64,000 nucleotides of DNA. It comes from Erpobdella octoculata. Lineage: Eukaryota > Annelida > Clitellata > Hirudinida > Erpobdellidae. Below, one piece after another: positions 40,216 through 56,911 of the stretch (the stretch's first letter is position 1; each line of letters starts with the position of its first letter). The notes beneath the pieces are model-generated. The model made no database searches. It saw only the letters and a list, made by a program, of their open reading frames with translations, and was not told the DNA's origin. The stretch is from NCBI GenBank assembly GCA_963978895.1, contig OZ022243.1:3425955-3489954 (forward strand), in the 5' to 3' direction. The position numbers and the translations under genes were made by a program.

Positions 40216-41295
40216 TTACTACGGTTCAAGACTCAATAGAAATGCAAACTGTTTTGGAATTAATTGTCTGAAAAGCAAAGTTTTTTAAGAATACTTAAAT
40301 ATTTCTTTTTCGAATTTTTTTCGAATTTCTTTTTTCTTTTTGAAATATTTTTCAAAACATTTGTGTTAGCAATTAATGTTTTAAAAATTATAATTATTCA
40401 AATAAAATTGGAAATTCTTTAATTAAAATTTATAATTATTTAATTTAATTTATTTAGGAAACTGTTGAATTGTTAGCTATTGTAAGTGAATGTTTTCGAG
40501 CCAAAAAATGATCCATGTTAAGCAAACTCGTAATTAAATAAACTGTTTATTTTTTTTTAATTATTTAGAATACAAACAAGTAGAGGAAAAAACGAGTTTT
40601 TCAAAGCGAACTTTTATTTCAAATAAACTCGATTTAGAAGTACGAGAGATATTCAAATAACATTTTTTTGGTTTGTGAGTAAATACCATTAAATTTAGTA
40701 TAAAAATTCGTAGAATTTACAATGAATTGAAATCAAATGACATTATTTTAGCAATCGTAACATACGTAAATAAATAAAGAAACATAAATAATAAAATCGA
40801 GGCGCTATGAATGTTATGCGATCTTCAGATTTATTATTAATTTATTAAAATTGATCAAAATCAATTGAATAATGTAATGTTTTCCAATATAAAGCTATGC
40901 TGAAAGTTTCAGCTTCCTAGCTAGTCAAAAAGCTGGTTAAATTTTACTTGCTAGATTTGCGTAAAGAGAAAGCCACAAACAAATAAACAAGCAGAGATTG
41001 CAAGATGAATAAAAGTTTGTAACAAATAAAGAAAAAAAACGAGTTTTCAACACAAACTTTTTCTAAATTGAATCATCTATTGTCATCCAATATAAAGCTA
41101 TGCTGAAAGTTTCAGCGTCTTAGAGTAAGACCACACAAACAGAGTTTGTAACCTAAATAAAAGTTTGTAATAATAATAATAATAAAAAGCAAAATGTTTT
41201 TGCAATTTAAAAAAAAAAGTTGCGTTCTTTCATATTTTGTACTAACAATTGATAGCTAATGCTACTAGAAAATCAAACTAATTACCTGATAATAA
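40216..41295. other. AT-rich stretch, duplicated downstream
   Basis: Shares TGTTAGCTATTGTAAGTGAA and TACTAACAATTGAT with 45700-45890. It is the flank of the duplicated lectin exon; also carries an internal near-repeat AAAGCTATGCTGAAAGTTTC (40890 and 41095). Confidence 0.55.
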
Positions 41296-41558
41296 TTAGT
41301 CATCGTTCATTTTCATTTTGCATAACAGGCAGCATTTAGTAAAACATTTGTTATTGTTCCAAGTATAATTCAAAGCCCAATACATCATGACGGACGCATC
41401 GGTAGCAAGATAGTTGGGCTCCGACGGATACCAGAACGTGTATGCCATCGGCAGACGTGCAAAGTCACCAAATGGATGCCAAACAAAAATGCCGCTGTTC
41501 AGAGTTTTCTGGACGAGAGCAATCCAGACTCCAAGACAGTTTAAAGTCAGTGGATTTA
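41296..41558 (-). CDS. Orphan C-type lectin last exon (copy D)
   Basis: 263 bp, phase-1 acceptor (TACCAG), stop at 41296; same length and phase as exon 4 of copies A and C. Encodes CLGVWIALVQKTLNSGIFVW, EPNYLATDASVMMYW, YTWNNNKC and CCLLCKMKMNDD. No exons 1-3 are found between it and copy C. The cysteine after EPN is Ser (DASVMM versus DACVMM in copy C), breaking a conserved disulfide, so it may be decaying. It could also serve as an alternative last exon for copy C, since the splice phases are compatible. Confidence 0.65.
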
Positions 41559-41907
41559 CTGGTAGCAATACACAACAACAATTATGTTTAGTCAAAGTGT
41601 TATACAAAATCTATTAAATAATTTTCATCAGCTTGAAGCCAGGAAATTTAAATAATTACACATTGAAAATAATGTTTAAATGCTTACGTTTTGGTTATTA
41701 CGCAACGTGGTGGTCAGGTTTGAAACAATTTATATTCAACTAGCGGGGGCATCCGGCGTTGCCCGGGGTTTTAGAGGTTTACCTAATGCGTTTCTTTTTC
41801 GCTCCCGTTTCCTTCCCGCTTGCGCTACCGCTCCCGGTCGTTATCCGTTACCTGTCGCTTTCCCGCTCATTTTTTCGCTCTCAGTTCCCCCCCCCTAGAT
41901 CCGATTC

Positions 41908-42454
41908 TACATACATACATACATACATACATACATACATACATACATACATACATACATACATACATACATACATACATACATACATACATACATAAAT
42001 ACATACATACATACATACATACATACATACATACATACATACATACATACATACATACATACATACATACATACATACATACATACATACATACATACAT
42101 ACATACATACATACATACATACATACATACATACATACATACATACATACATACATACATACATACATACATACATAAATACATACATACATACACACTC
42201 CCGCTCCCGGTCGTTATCCGTTCCCTGTCGCTTTCCCGCTCATTCTTTCGCTCTCAATTGACCCCCTTAGATCCGATTCTACATACATACATACACATAC
42301 ATACTTTAAATGAGCAATTAGTGCCGAAATATTGTAAGAAACACATACATACATACATACATAAACACACACACAGACACACATACATGCACATACACAT
42401 ACATACATACACACATACATACACACATACATACATGCATACATACATACATAC

Positions 42455-42485
<31 letters not shown>

Positions 42486-42560
42486 CATACATACATACAT
42501 ACATACATACATACATACATACATACATACATACATACATACATACATACAAACATACAT
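41908..42560. repeat. (CATA)n arrays inside the Helitron
   Basis: Arrays at 41908-42194, 42280-42305 and 42340-42550 interrupted by Helitron sequence. Long frames through them are artefacts. Confidence 0.95.
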
Positions 42561-42583
42561 TTTTTTTTTTTTTTTTATATAAT

Positions 42584-42736
42584 AGTTTATAGTCCTTTAC
42601 ACCAAGTGTTTTAAGACTGAAACGGCTGTGTCAGAAGCACCTAAGTACTACCAGTCGTGGATCATAATTTGATCCTTTTAACTTTTCCCTCCTTCTTTCT
42701 CCAGGCTTGGGACTGGCTTGCAAAAGCAAGGCGGAG

Positions 42737-42745
<9 letters not shown>
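42584..42745 (+). mobile_element. LINE fragment inside the Helitron
   Basis: TTTACACCAAGTGTTTTAAG, GATCCTTTTAACTTTTCC and CTTGGGACTGGCTTGC match, inverted, 54590-54720 in the LINE remnant. The first codons read IVYSPLHQVF as in that LINE (IVYISLHQVF). Confidence 0.6.
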
Positions 42746-42767
<22 letters not shown>

Positions 42768-42978
42768 CATACATACATACATACATACATACATAGATAC
42801 ATGCATACATACATACATACATACATACATGGATACATACATACATACATACTTTGAATGAGCATTTAGTGCCGAAATATTGTAAAAAACACATACATAC
42901 ATACATAAACACACACACACACACAGACACGCATACATGCACATATACATACATACATACATACACACATACATACGC

Positions 42979-43140
<162 letters not shown>

Positions 43141-43415
43141 CCCGCTCGCTCACCCGCTCCGCTCCGCTCATTTTGTGACGGATTTCAAAAAATTGTTTTC
43201 TATATTTGATTTCCCTTGACTCTCAAGGTTGTGTGAAAATTTCATTACGATCCGATGAATGGTGTAGCAATGCACAAATAACATACCTATATACATACAT
43301 ATATACAAACATTCATTTTTATATATATAGATTTACCTATTAGATTTTTTTTTGTCAATCTCTGCGAATTAGTTTTGAGACCAAAAAATTAATAAAATAA
43401 TAGAAAAAATTTAGA

Positions 43416-43718
43416 AAAAGAAGCAACTTCTTAAAAAAGAAGGTTTTATATTGTCAAAAACCTGCCATAAAGTAGAACATAACTTCTGATCACACCCTTT
43501 ATATTGACAGGAAAGTTGCTTCAGGATTGTTTTTTGTGGTACATGTAGATGTGTGATATATGATGGAGGAAATTTATTTTTTCTGTCGTAATTGGTCATT
43601 TTAAAAAATAATCCTTAAGCAGCTTTCCTGTCAATATAAAAGATGTGATCAGAAGTTATTTTCTACTTTTTTGCAGGTTATTGACAGTACAAAACCTTTT
43701 TCAAGAAATTGCTTTTTT
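43416..43718. mobile_element. Long inverted-repeat MITE (about 120-bp arms)
   Basis: The left arm runs AGAAGCAACTTCTTAAAAAA ... ATAACTTCTGATCACACCCT ... GACAGGAAAGTTGCTTCAGG. The right arm is its reverse complement with scattered changes; the loop is about 60 bp. No coding content (a short antisense frame across it is incidental). Confidence 0.8.
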
Positions 43719-44240
43719 AGAAATGTTTTAAATTTATTTTATTTTCAACTTTTTGGCCCTCGTTTCAAAGTTTCGTCAAAAACCAAATGTTAGATTAGGC
43801 GACTGGGATTTAGATTGCGATTTTTTGCAACCCACCCACTTCCTCCCATTTCGCTCCTTTTAAGTATTTATTTTGGTTGTCCACCCTTTTCTTCCAACAT
43901 TATAAGCACATAATACAGATTGCTAAAATGTATTCAAATTTTTTACATCCACTTTTAAAATAGACAAGCATAACAAGCAACGTTAATGACAATTGTTTCT
44001 GTATAATCTGAGTCGTCGATTTGTTGGTAGACAATTTTTTCTGGAACATAAGCAATAAAATGAGTTATTATTCTGTCTCCAGGATTTCTGTGAATAAAGA
44101 ACTTGAACTGATTTAATTGCTCGATACTTATAAGACAACTTCTACCGGATAAGTTGTACTTTGCTTTATTTTATTACTAAAAGTACCTCATCAAAAATGA
44201 CGTTTTTCTTTTGTTTTTATCAAACTGTCAGATGTTAAAT
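43719..44240. other. AT-rich stretch
   Basis: Nothing recognised. Confidence 0.5.
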
Positions 44241-44330
44241 CAGTGGTCTCAAATACGCGGCCCGCTGGATGATATTTTGTGGCCCCTCTTGATATTAAAA
44301 TTCAATTCAAGTGTATTCCACGTTGGAAAT
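44241..44330 (+). mobile_element. hAT-type 5' end (solo)
   Basis: CAGTGGTCTCAAATACGCGG then CCCGCTGGATG is a common start of hAT non-autonomous elements in animals. The matching right end was not found with confidence. Confidence 0.5.
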
Positions 44331-44669
44331 AACGAAGGAAATTAAAATAAAATTGTTTAAAATAATTTTAAAACTATATTTGAAAATATTTTGTAATTTT
44401 AATATTTCTTTCCTTTTACTTAAAATGTAGCTGTTGTTTTGTTTTAATGCCTATTTTCATTTAGCTTTCTATATTTTTTTAACGAACTAATTCGAATTGT
44501 TTTCTAAAAGACACTTTCTTTTTTTTGCAACCGAATAAATTAGTAAATGTGAGAATTTTAAAATGTTTAGAACAAGCTAATTTAAGAACAATCGTCAAGT
44601 ATTAATTAATCATTAGAGTCGGGCCGTAAAAAATCGCCCCGTGCAGTACGCTACTGTGGATGCGTATTC

Positions 44670-44707
44670 TCTTTTTCAAGCGAGCGAAGCCGCGACGGGA
44701 ATGCTAG
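44670..44707 (+). mobile_element. Helitron 3' end of a different family
   Basis: CAAGCGAGCGAAGCCGCGAC then GGGAATGCTAG before T. The GCGAAGC core followed by CTAG resembles Helitron ends described from other invertebrates and differs from the CCGGGCAACGCCGGG family. Confidence 0.5.
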
Positions 44708-44937
44708 TCAAATAAAAATGTTATTTGTTTAAATAATTATTTGTTTTAAATTTTATTTATCTTTATTTAAAATTTTTTTAATTTAATGTTAGTATTTTAT
44801 AAAGTTTTTGCATACATTTAATCGACTACCATATTCTATAAAAAATTATTTGAACATAAAAATATGTCTATAATTTTAAACTAAATTCACGCGGTAATAC
44901 ACCCGTCACCAACGTAACAGAGATAAATAAAGAAAGA

Positions 44938-44939
<2 letters not shown>

Positions 44940-44984
<45 letters not shown>

Positions 44985-44990
44985 AAGAGA
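44940..44990. repeat. (GA)n microsatellite
   Basis: About 25 GA units with a few AA interruptions. Confidence 0.9.
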
Positions 44991-45139
44991 ACTCGCATAT
45001 TTCTTTTATTTATTTTAATTATTTATTTATTCAATAAATAAATAAATAAGGAAAAAAAATTAAATATTATATATATTTATATCTTAATATGAATGACGAC
45101 GAAGATCCTGTGTCGAGAAAACGGCTTCTATATAAACAA

Positions 45140-45330
45140 AGGCTAAAAAAATCCGTCATTTTTTCCGGGCTATTAATAGTTATTGATAATGTTTGAAGGC
45201 TTTTGAAAAAGAGGAGTTTTCATTAATCAAAAGAACTCAGCATTTTTGCTGTAGCAAATGTAATTGCTAACGGAAGGTCATTCTACATTTTGTGGCCGAT
45301 AACTTCATTAAAAGTTTTTCTTTCCAAATG
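45140..45330. mobile_element. Decayed Helitron end and LINE tail
   Basis: 45147-45176 reads AAATCCGTCATTTTTTCCGG then GCTATTAATAG, a decayed version of the 7131 Helitron terminus. On the minus strand 45330-45180 reads NEVIGHKM, a stop, then NDLPLAITFATAKM, matching the end of LINE ORF2. Confidence 0.5.
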
Positions 45331-45932
45331 TTCAGGACTCAGTAACCTGCACAATCTTTCACTTATCAATTGAAATAACGCATCGTTTCAGAACGTTGTT
45401 TTTCACATTTGCAATGCAAGATAGGTTTTGAAAATTAAATATTACAAGCGATAACGCGTAAAAAAGTCGCAACAATTTATAAGAGACAATTGCAACACAA
45501 TCAAGCGGCTCAACGAAAACTAACTGTAGAAATTATATTATGTATGGTAATTACATCATTTTCTAAAAAATAATTTTATTAAACAAACAGAAATGAAAAG
45601 TTTGTAATGATATTAAAATATTATTTCTAAATGTTTTTTTTTAAACTTTTAGTTTAACTTATCATAAAACAATTACAAAATTTATAATTACTTAGTTAAT
45701 GTTATATGAAAAAAGTTAAATTGTTAGCTATTGTAAGTGAATGATCAAAAAATGGTCCATGCTAAACTAACTCGTAACCAAAAATAAATTGTTTTTGTTT
45801 TTAATTATTAAAAACAAACACGAAAAACATAATGTTTGGCAATTTGAAATAAATGTTTCGTTGTTTAATATTTTGTACTAACAATTGATTGTTAATGACA
45901 CGGCAAACAATAACCAATTTACCCGATGACAA
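45331..45932. other. AT-rich stretch, flank of lectin copy C
   Basis: Duplicate of part of 40216-41295 (see there). No gene. Confidence 0.5.
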
Positions 45933-50629
<4,697 letters not shown>

Positions 50630-50710
50630 TTCTTTGGACGATTTTAACGCAAAACCTGATATATTTGTTAGAAATAAAATAATTTTAAATGAACATTCCA
50701 AGTACTTCAA

Positions 50711-51250
50711 CTGAAAGAATAAATGTGGATTTATACTTTATTTTATATTGTTCTTTTAAAACATTTTTCAAATAAATTGTTTTCTTTATACATTTAATTG
50801 TTTGCGTAAAAATATTTGCGTTATTCAACTTTTAAGTGCATCCATCATAAATGCTTTTGCTTAGTGAGCAAGTATACAACAAAATGTAAATAATAACAGT
50901 TTTTTCTTGTAAGCGAATTTGAGTTGTGTTGTACTTGAAGTCATCGAGTATTCAAAGCAACAGAAAGATCCAGACAAATATTGCGCAGGATATAAAATAT
51001 AATAAACTATCAAAATGCTGTTGCGCCTACATACTTTCATTTCTGTTTTTCAGCACATTGTCAACAGATACGTGGATCCATTAATTTTGTTTTGGCAAAA
51101 ATAAACTTTGTCTCGTAACCAAGTATAAAACAAAAATTAAATAGAAACATACATTTTGTTCTGAGTAACGTTAGGGATGTGTTTCAAATTAACCATTGTT
51201 TAAAACGTCAAAGCAAAAGAGAGATCTAATATAATATATTGCACAGGATA
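50711..51250. other. Upstream flank of lectin copy C
   Basis: AT-rich; no defined promoter motif. Confidence 0.4.
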
Positions 51251-51268
51251 TCTATATATATATAAATG

Positions 51269-51545
51269 AATGTTTGTATGTATGTATGTATGTATGTATG
51301 TATGTATGTATGTATGTATGTATGTATGTATGTATGTATGTATGTATGTATGTATGTATGTATGTATGTATGTATGTATGTATGTATGTATGTATGTATG
51401 TATGTATGTATGTATGTATGTATGTATGTATGTATGTATGTATGTATGTATGTATGTATGTATGTATGTATGTATGTATGTATGTATGTATGTATGTATG
51501 TATGTATGTATGTATGTATGTATATATGTATGTATATATGTATGT
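51269..51545. repeat. (TATG)n microsatellite
   Basis: About 65 nearly perfect units inside the Helitron 5' part. Confidence 0.97.
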
Positions 51546-51617
51546 TATTTATGCATTGCTACACCATTCATCCGATCGTAATGAAATTTTCACACAACCT
51601 TGAGAGTCAAGGGGAAT

Positions 51618-51664
51618 CAAGGATGTCTTGATATAACAACAAAAGTTATATCAAGATATCCTTG
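51618..51664. mobile_element. Minimal hairpin form of the hAT MITE
   Basis: CAAGGATGTCTTGATATAAC, a short loop, then GTTATATCAAGATATCCTTG. The right flank ATAGGAAC equals the target duplication of the 34448 copy; the left flank does not match, so the left side was deleted or exchanged. Confidence 0.75.
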
Positions 51665-52221
51665 ATAGGAACTTTTGGCCTGAAAAGTTAAGAAAGGGAA
51701 AAAGTTAAGAAGGTTTGGACTCCTCCGATCCTCCGGCTCAGGGGGCCAAAAAACTTTCCGGGCCAAAAGTGCCTATACATGATCATTGCACAAGTTTTCG
51801 AAGCACTGTTTACAATTGCGTAACAGGCATTACTTGCTAATGGACTTCTTAATATTAAGAAGTCCATGGCTTGCTTCTCAGTCTTGCATAATGTGACCGA
51901 TTGCGCGTTATTACAAATTATTAAGAAATAGATGGGGCGGGAAAGTGACCGGAATCAATCGGGAAAGTGACCGGGAGCGGAAAAGCGACCGGGAGTGGGA
52001 GAGCAAGCGGGAACGGGAAAGCGACCGGGAGCGGGAAAGAAAACGGGGAATTAAACGGGAGCTAGTAAAAAACGATACAAAAACTCTAAAAACCCCCGAG
52101 CAACGCCGGGTAACCCCGCTAGTAAAATATATAAAACTTCCAGAATACGCTTGCACTTACATAGGTTCAGTAGGTTCATTTCTGTTAAATAATACAGTAA
52201 AATATGTAAAGAACACTTTTT

Positions 52222-52445
52222 AAAAACTAGTCTTATTTTAGGAATGCACTAAAAAGTACATCATCAAATTAATAATCTTATTGTTCGCCATGATAAAACT
52301 AGGGTGCTCAGTTTGAATTGAATGAACAGATCTGTATAACTTAGCGAGCACCCTAGTCTTAGTGTGGCGGACAACAAGGTGATCAATTTGACGTACGATT
52401 TTATTTTCTACTTTTTAGTGCATTTCTAAAATAAGACTAGTTTTT
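52222..52445. mobile_element. MITE with about 90-bp inverted arms
   Basis: The left arm AAAAACTAGTCTTATTTTAG then AATGCACTAAAAAGTA recurs inverted at the right end. The arms also share GACTAGGGTGCTC-type inner ends (AAACTAGGGTGCTC and GAGCACCCTAGTC). No coding sequence. Confidence 0.8.
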
Positions 52446-53130
52446 AAAAAATGTTTTTTTATTAATGTTTTTATTTTCTATTTTTTAGTCTTTACACTTT
52501 TTTAATTGAACAATGTTTATTACTATTTATTTTTTTAATTGCATTATTATTCTGGTCTAATGCTTCGTAGTTGCATAGTTTCTTTCCGGTGAGCTTTGCA
52601 CAGTCCAGTTCTGGTATTTGAAGTCCATCTAGCGATCTTACTCGACAGAACAAAAATTAGCAAGAACGACAGGTAGTTCCAATTTTCGAGCTCCTTTTCC
52701 CCATTTCTATTCCACATATCCGATTTATCCCAATTATCCGACACTCACTATAAATCGAAAATATTCAATTAAATTAAATCTAGCCATGGAAAAAATTCGC
52801 AAAGATTCACAAAAATACTAGCACCAAATATAAACATGTGTGCAAAATTTCAAAATGATCAAATAACGAAAAAGGGTTAAAAATTGCAAAATTAACCTCA
52901 CAAAACAAATTTATATAAGACTAGTAAAAATACTAAAAATAATTTAATAACGATAATAGTAATAATTTGATATAACGTGACGAAAAGATGCATTTTTAAA
53001 CTTTTTTCTATTCATTGATAGTCGATGACCCTGTAAAAGGCAAACACGCAATCGCTAATAATTGTTCATAGAGTCTTAGGAATGCCAAAGATGAAAATTA
53101 AAAAAAAAAAGCTTTGTTAAGAGCAATTTA
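52446..53130. other. AT-rich stretch
   Basis: Short frames on the minus strand (52547-52744) show no recognised domain. Nothing else. Confidence 0.45.
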
Positions 53131-53278
53131 CTAGTTACACTTGTCATCGGTACAAACAAACTTTTTCACATTACTTTTCTGAGCGAGGCAGCTCTGATGG
53201 TAACAGTTAAAAACGTTAATGTGCCATTGACGTTGCCCATTGTCCATGACCAAAAAAGTTTGCTTGCGTTGATGGCTT
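53131..53278 (-). CDS. Candidate orphan terminal exon, cysteine-containing
   Basis: After a TGTGAG acceptor, an open frame of 49 codons encodes SHQRKQTFLVMDNGQRQWHI, then NVFNCYHQSCLAQ and FVCTDDKCN before a TAG. Four cysteines and a hydrophilic composition suggest an extracellular domain end. No upstream exon is identified and it could be chance, so this is a weak call. Confidence 0.2.
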
Positions 53279-53774
53279 GCTCACAACATCTGTGAACAGG
53301 TCTTAAAACTGCAGACATTGGCGGTCTCTAATCCATGTTAACTCTGACATTGACGGTTTTGTTACGTTTGCAATGCAAGATAGGTTTTTTACAATTTGAC
53401 TTTAATTTGTAGCAGCCGGTAAGAACTGCCGAATTTTTACAATAAATTTCACTTGTTGATTGTCTGGTGTATGTTTTCTTTATAGACGGACTTCTGTAGC
53501 AAATTTTCAAATAATTTTTTCAACTATCTGAAAATCCACAATTTCAGCACACGTTTGAAAAGAATGAGAACAACACATTAATTTATTCATCAACTAAAAA
53601 ATTAAAAAAAAACTTGTTTTCCATTTCTTTTGTAAACGCCCGTTTTAGTTGAATTTTTTAATAAAACATGTCAGTGCGCACCTTTCGATCTAAAAACTCT
53701 TTTTTCATTTGATTTTTTAAATTGGTTTTTACTGCATGAGAATTCTGAACTAGCATGTTTTTATTTCAGATTTA

Positions 53775-54165
<391 letters not shown>

Positions 54166-54281
54166 TTCTACTTTTTAAAGTGCATTAAGATCAATAAAAC
54201 AAAAATCATAAGATGCACTCAAATCAAGTCAGCAAACAGACAGTTAAAGAAAATAAATAGATTAAAAAGTTAAAAAGTGCA

Positions 54282-55211
54282 TTAAGTTTGATTAAAAAAC
54301 TGGTTGAAAAGATAAGTTTGTAAAAGAATCCGAAAGTTATCCGAACTTGTCTGCTTCCGGAACACAGGTAGAAGAACATTCCAGGTGACTGAAACAGCGA
54401 CGTAGAAGAAACGGTCTCCGAACCATGAGAAACGCGATCTCGGGGTGAAGAGAGTTGGGAATTTGGCCGATCGGAAGGTTGATCTGCTTTGTAGTGTTGC
54501 AGAAAACACTAAGAGAGAATTAAGATATTCCGGCGACCCGTGGAGCCTAGCACCGAAGATAATGCATAAAACCTTGTTGGTTAATTTATCCGAGTTGAAC
54601 TCCTCCTCGGTAATTGCGAGTCAGTCCCAAGCTTGGGAAAAAGAGGAAGGAAAAATTAAAAGGATCATACAGCCAATACAGTTTTAAAACACTTGGTGTA
54701 AAGAAATATAAACTATTCTGAAAAATCTATCCGGAATCTTTAACCAATGAAGCTTTGCAAGCAGTGGAGTGACCCGACAAAAGCCCCTTGACCCACAGAT
54801 AGGTCTGACGACAGTTTTGAGTAATTTTTGAAAGATATCAATGGTTTTCTTATTGACATTATTTGTGAGTAACAAATTGCAGTAATCAATATGCGTTAGC
54901 ACAAACTGGACTACGAGAGTTCTGAGGAAATTTTGAGGAACAAAAATTCTGACTTCTCTAATAACCTACATGACTGCATAACAGCCAGCTGAAGTTTTAT
55001 TTACCTGCGTTTCCATAGACAGGGTAGAATCCAGGTGGGCAGCGAGACTTTTGACTGTTTTTAAGGGGGGGGCAGATTTGTGCACCAGTGACCAGCAGAG
55101 GTGCAGGCGACATCCGACCCAACACATGACCTGGTCCATCTGTTTGTAAATTGTTTTATTGTTGATGATGATAAGTTTATAAAATAGAAAAACAATGACT
55201 ACATTTGACAA
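54282..55211 (-). mobile_element. LINE reverse-transcriptase remnant (L2/CR1-like)
   Basis: Minus-strand blocks in ORF2 order: LAAHLDSTLSMETQVNKT (55150), MLTHIDYCNLLLTNNVNKKT then GSRGFCRVTPLLAKLHWLKI and PDRFFRIVYISLHQVF (54902-54687), and SRFSWFGDRFFYVAVSVTWN then FRILLQTYLFNQFF (54430-54285). This is the C-terminal third of a LINE polymerase, broken by stops and frameshifts. Confidence 0.85.
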
Positions 55212-56018
55212 ATTTTTTTTTCAAAATCTATTTTAAATATTCTTGATTAATTTTAGATATTCTTATTTAATTTCAAATTTTCCTATTCAATTTCAAATAC
55301 TCGTATTTGTTGTTGTTGTTGATGATGATAAGTTTATAAAATAGAAAAACAATGACTACATTTGACAAATTATTTTTTTTTCAAAATCTATTTCAAATAT
55401 TCTTGATTAGTTTTAGATATTCTTATTTAATTTCAAATACTCGTATTTAATATCAAATAATCGTATTTAATTTCAAATACTCGTATTTAATTTCAAATAT
55501 TTTTATTTTATTTCAAATATTTATATTAAATAATTGCTTAATTTCAAAAATTTTTATTTAATTTAAATTATTTTTATTCAATTTAAAATAATTTTATTTA
55601 AATTTTAAAATAACTAGTTTTTAAAATGACTGATCAATGGCCTATTTCATGAGACAAACCGCATGTATTACTGCTTTTCCTTAGTTTTCTCTATCACTTC
55701 TCCATCTTTGAACAAATTTGACTAGTCTAGAAACAAATATTAAAACATGTATTAACATAAAAATTTAATCTTTCAATTTTGTCAATCTTATTTTTCACTC
55801 CCATTGTTTGCGCATTCAGTTTTTTTTGTTTTTTTCATAGTTTCGTTTTAAAATAACACTCACAAAAAGTTGTTTCCCATGCGCTTAGTATCTACTTCGA
55901 AAATTATGTGTAAAATTATTTCAAATTTCAAATACAACCAAACATTTTGTAAAATGATTTTAATTTATCAAGACAAATAAAAAACATTTTTCTCAAAATC
56001 CAGTTAACTGGTTTTTTT
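55212..56018. other. AT-rich stretch with a local duplication
   Basis: GTTGATGATGATAAGTTTAT then AAAATAGAAAAACAATGACT occurs at 55162 and 55317 (about 155 bp apart), followed by arrays of TTTCAAATACTCGTATTTAA-like units. No gene. Confidence 0.6.
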
Positions 56019-56780
56019 CTATTTTATTGAAAAAACTCTCATTAGTGTGACGCTTTCTAGAAATTCAAACATGTACTCCGGATAAAGTTGCTTGTCCGTC
56101 ACAAAGTAATTTCTGCGGTTGTACGTCAGCGGATCAAGAGCATTTGGAACATTGGCAAGACTTGTGTCGGTGTTGCAAGTGTAGTTGTATATGACAGCGT
56201 AGTTTTTGCTTAATTTGTTTTTCACAATTTCCTTGCTCATTGAATTCGAGACAGTAAAAGGATAATATTTTGTCAATAATAAATTTTGATTTGGTCTGTC
56301 ATCTGAAACGCTACTGATGTTTTGAAGATGTTGACCTTCTTCGTGTTCATCTATCCATTCGAAGTTAATTGAGTCAACACAAGAAATGTTTTTCAGATTT
56401 TCACTTAAGTTGAATGAATCTAAATTTTTCTCGTTTAGAAATATCAACGGTTCTTGACAGACAAATAACGTAGTCCTGTTTAACTTCGATGAATTCAACC
56501 ATATTTGTCGTTTGAGATCCAAAATTGTGTTCAATTCTTTGACGCGTTGGACTCCTGTGCTCTTTTTAATTAAATTGTTATTCAAGTTGAAGGAATCTAA
56601 TTTGTCTAAAAACACCGACGATTCTTGGAAGACAAATACAATATTCTCGTCACTGGAAGTTTGTTTTTTAATGAACAATTTGAACGTGTTTTCTATGCTA
56701 AAGTTAATAAACATTTCCAATTCGACTAAATCAGAGCAAGTCAATAAAATAAACCTGTAAAATCGTCGAACGAGCCCCAT
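56019..56780 (-). CDS. Unrecognised 253-residue protein or exon
   Basis: A single open frame, ATG at 56780, stop at 56019; the longest unexplained frame in the window. I recognise no family. There is an internal duplication: VFVFQESSVFLDKLDSFNLN near residue 50 and LFVCQEPLIFLNEKNLDSFN near residue 105, both followed by an Asn/Lys-rich segment. The C-terminal part (YNYTCNTDTSLANVPNALDP, then RRNYFVTDKQLYPEYMFEFL) looks like ordered globular sequence. Several N-glycosylation sequons and only four cysteines. There is no signal peptide, and an upstream exon is possible. It could be an orphan gene or a TE protein fragment. Confidence 0.45.
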   Translation of the reverse strand: MGLVRRFYRFILLTCSDLVELEMFINFSIENTFKLFIKKQTSSDENIVFVFQESSVFLDKLDSFNLNNNLIKKSTGVQRVKELNTILDLKRQIWLNSSKLNRTTLFVCQEPLIFLNEKNLDSFNLSENLKNISCVDSINFEWIDEHEEGQHLQNISSVSDDRPNQNLLLTKYYPFTVSNSMSKEIVKNKLSKNYAVIYNYTCNTDTSLANVPNALDPLTYNRRNYFVTDKQLYPEYMFEFLESVTLMRVFSIK

Positions 56781-56911
56781 AATATTTCGTTGCTTTAGAA
56801 AAGAGAATTATTAAGTTTTGAAAAATAATAAAAACACGCTTTTGTAAAAGGTAATGAGAAGTGAAAAGGAAATAAAATGTTTTTCTCTTTAGAATACAGT
56901 AAACACAGTAC

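Larger units (their letters stand above)
51251..52122 (+). mobile_element. Complete non-autonomous Helitron (872 bp)
   Basis: The 5' end TCTATATATATATAAATGAA follows A at 51250. The 3' end has hairpin CCCG...CGGG (AGCAACGC loop), then TAACCCCGCTAG before T at 52123. A/T insertion, TC start and CTAG end are all as expected for Helitrons. The interior holds (TATG)n (51269-51545), a conserved GCATTGCTACACCATTCATC block, a hAT-MITE hairpin, a segment around AGAAGTCCATGG and a purine-rich tract. There is no Rep/helicase frame. Confidence 0.9.

Noticed and set aside
41820..42614. 264-residue frame of [13 protein letters not shown] repeats
   Set aside because: It is a read-through of (CATA)n inside a Helitron; similar frames exist on both strands and in several phases.
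44241..44707. A single hAT element from CAGTGGTCTC to the CTAG end at 44707
   Set aside because: The right end has Helitron-like and not hAT-like structure, and the termini do not match, so the two ends are listed separately.
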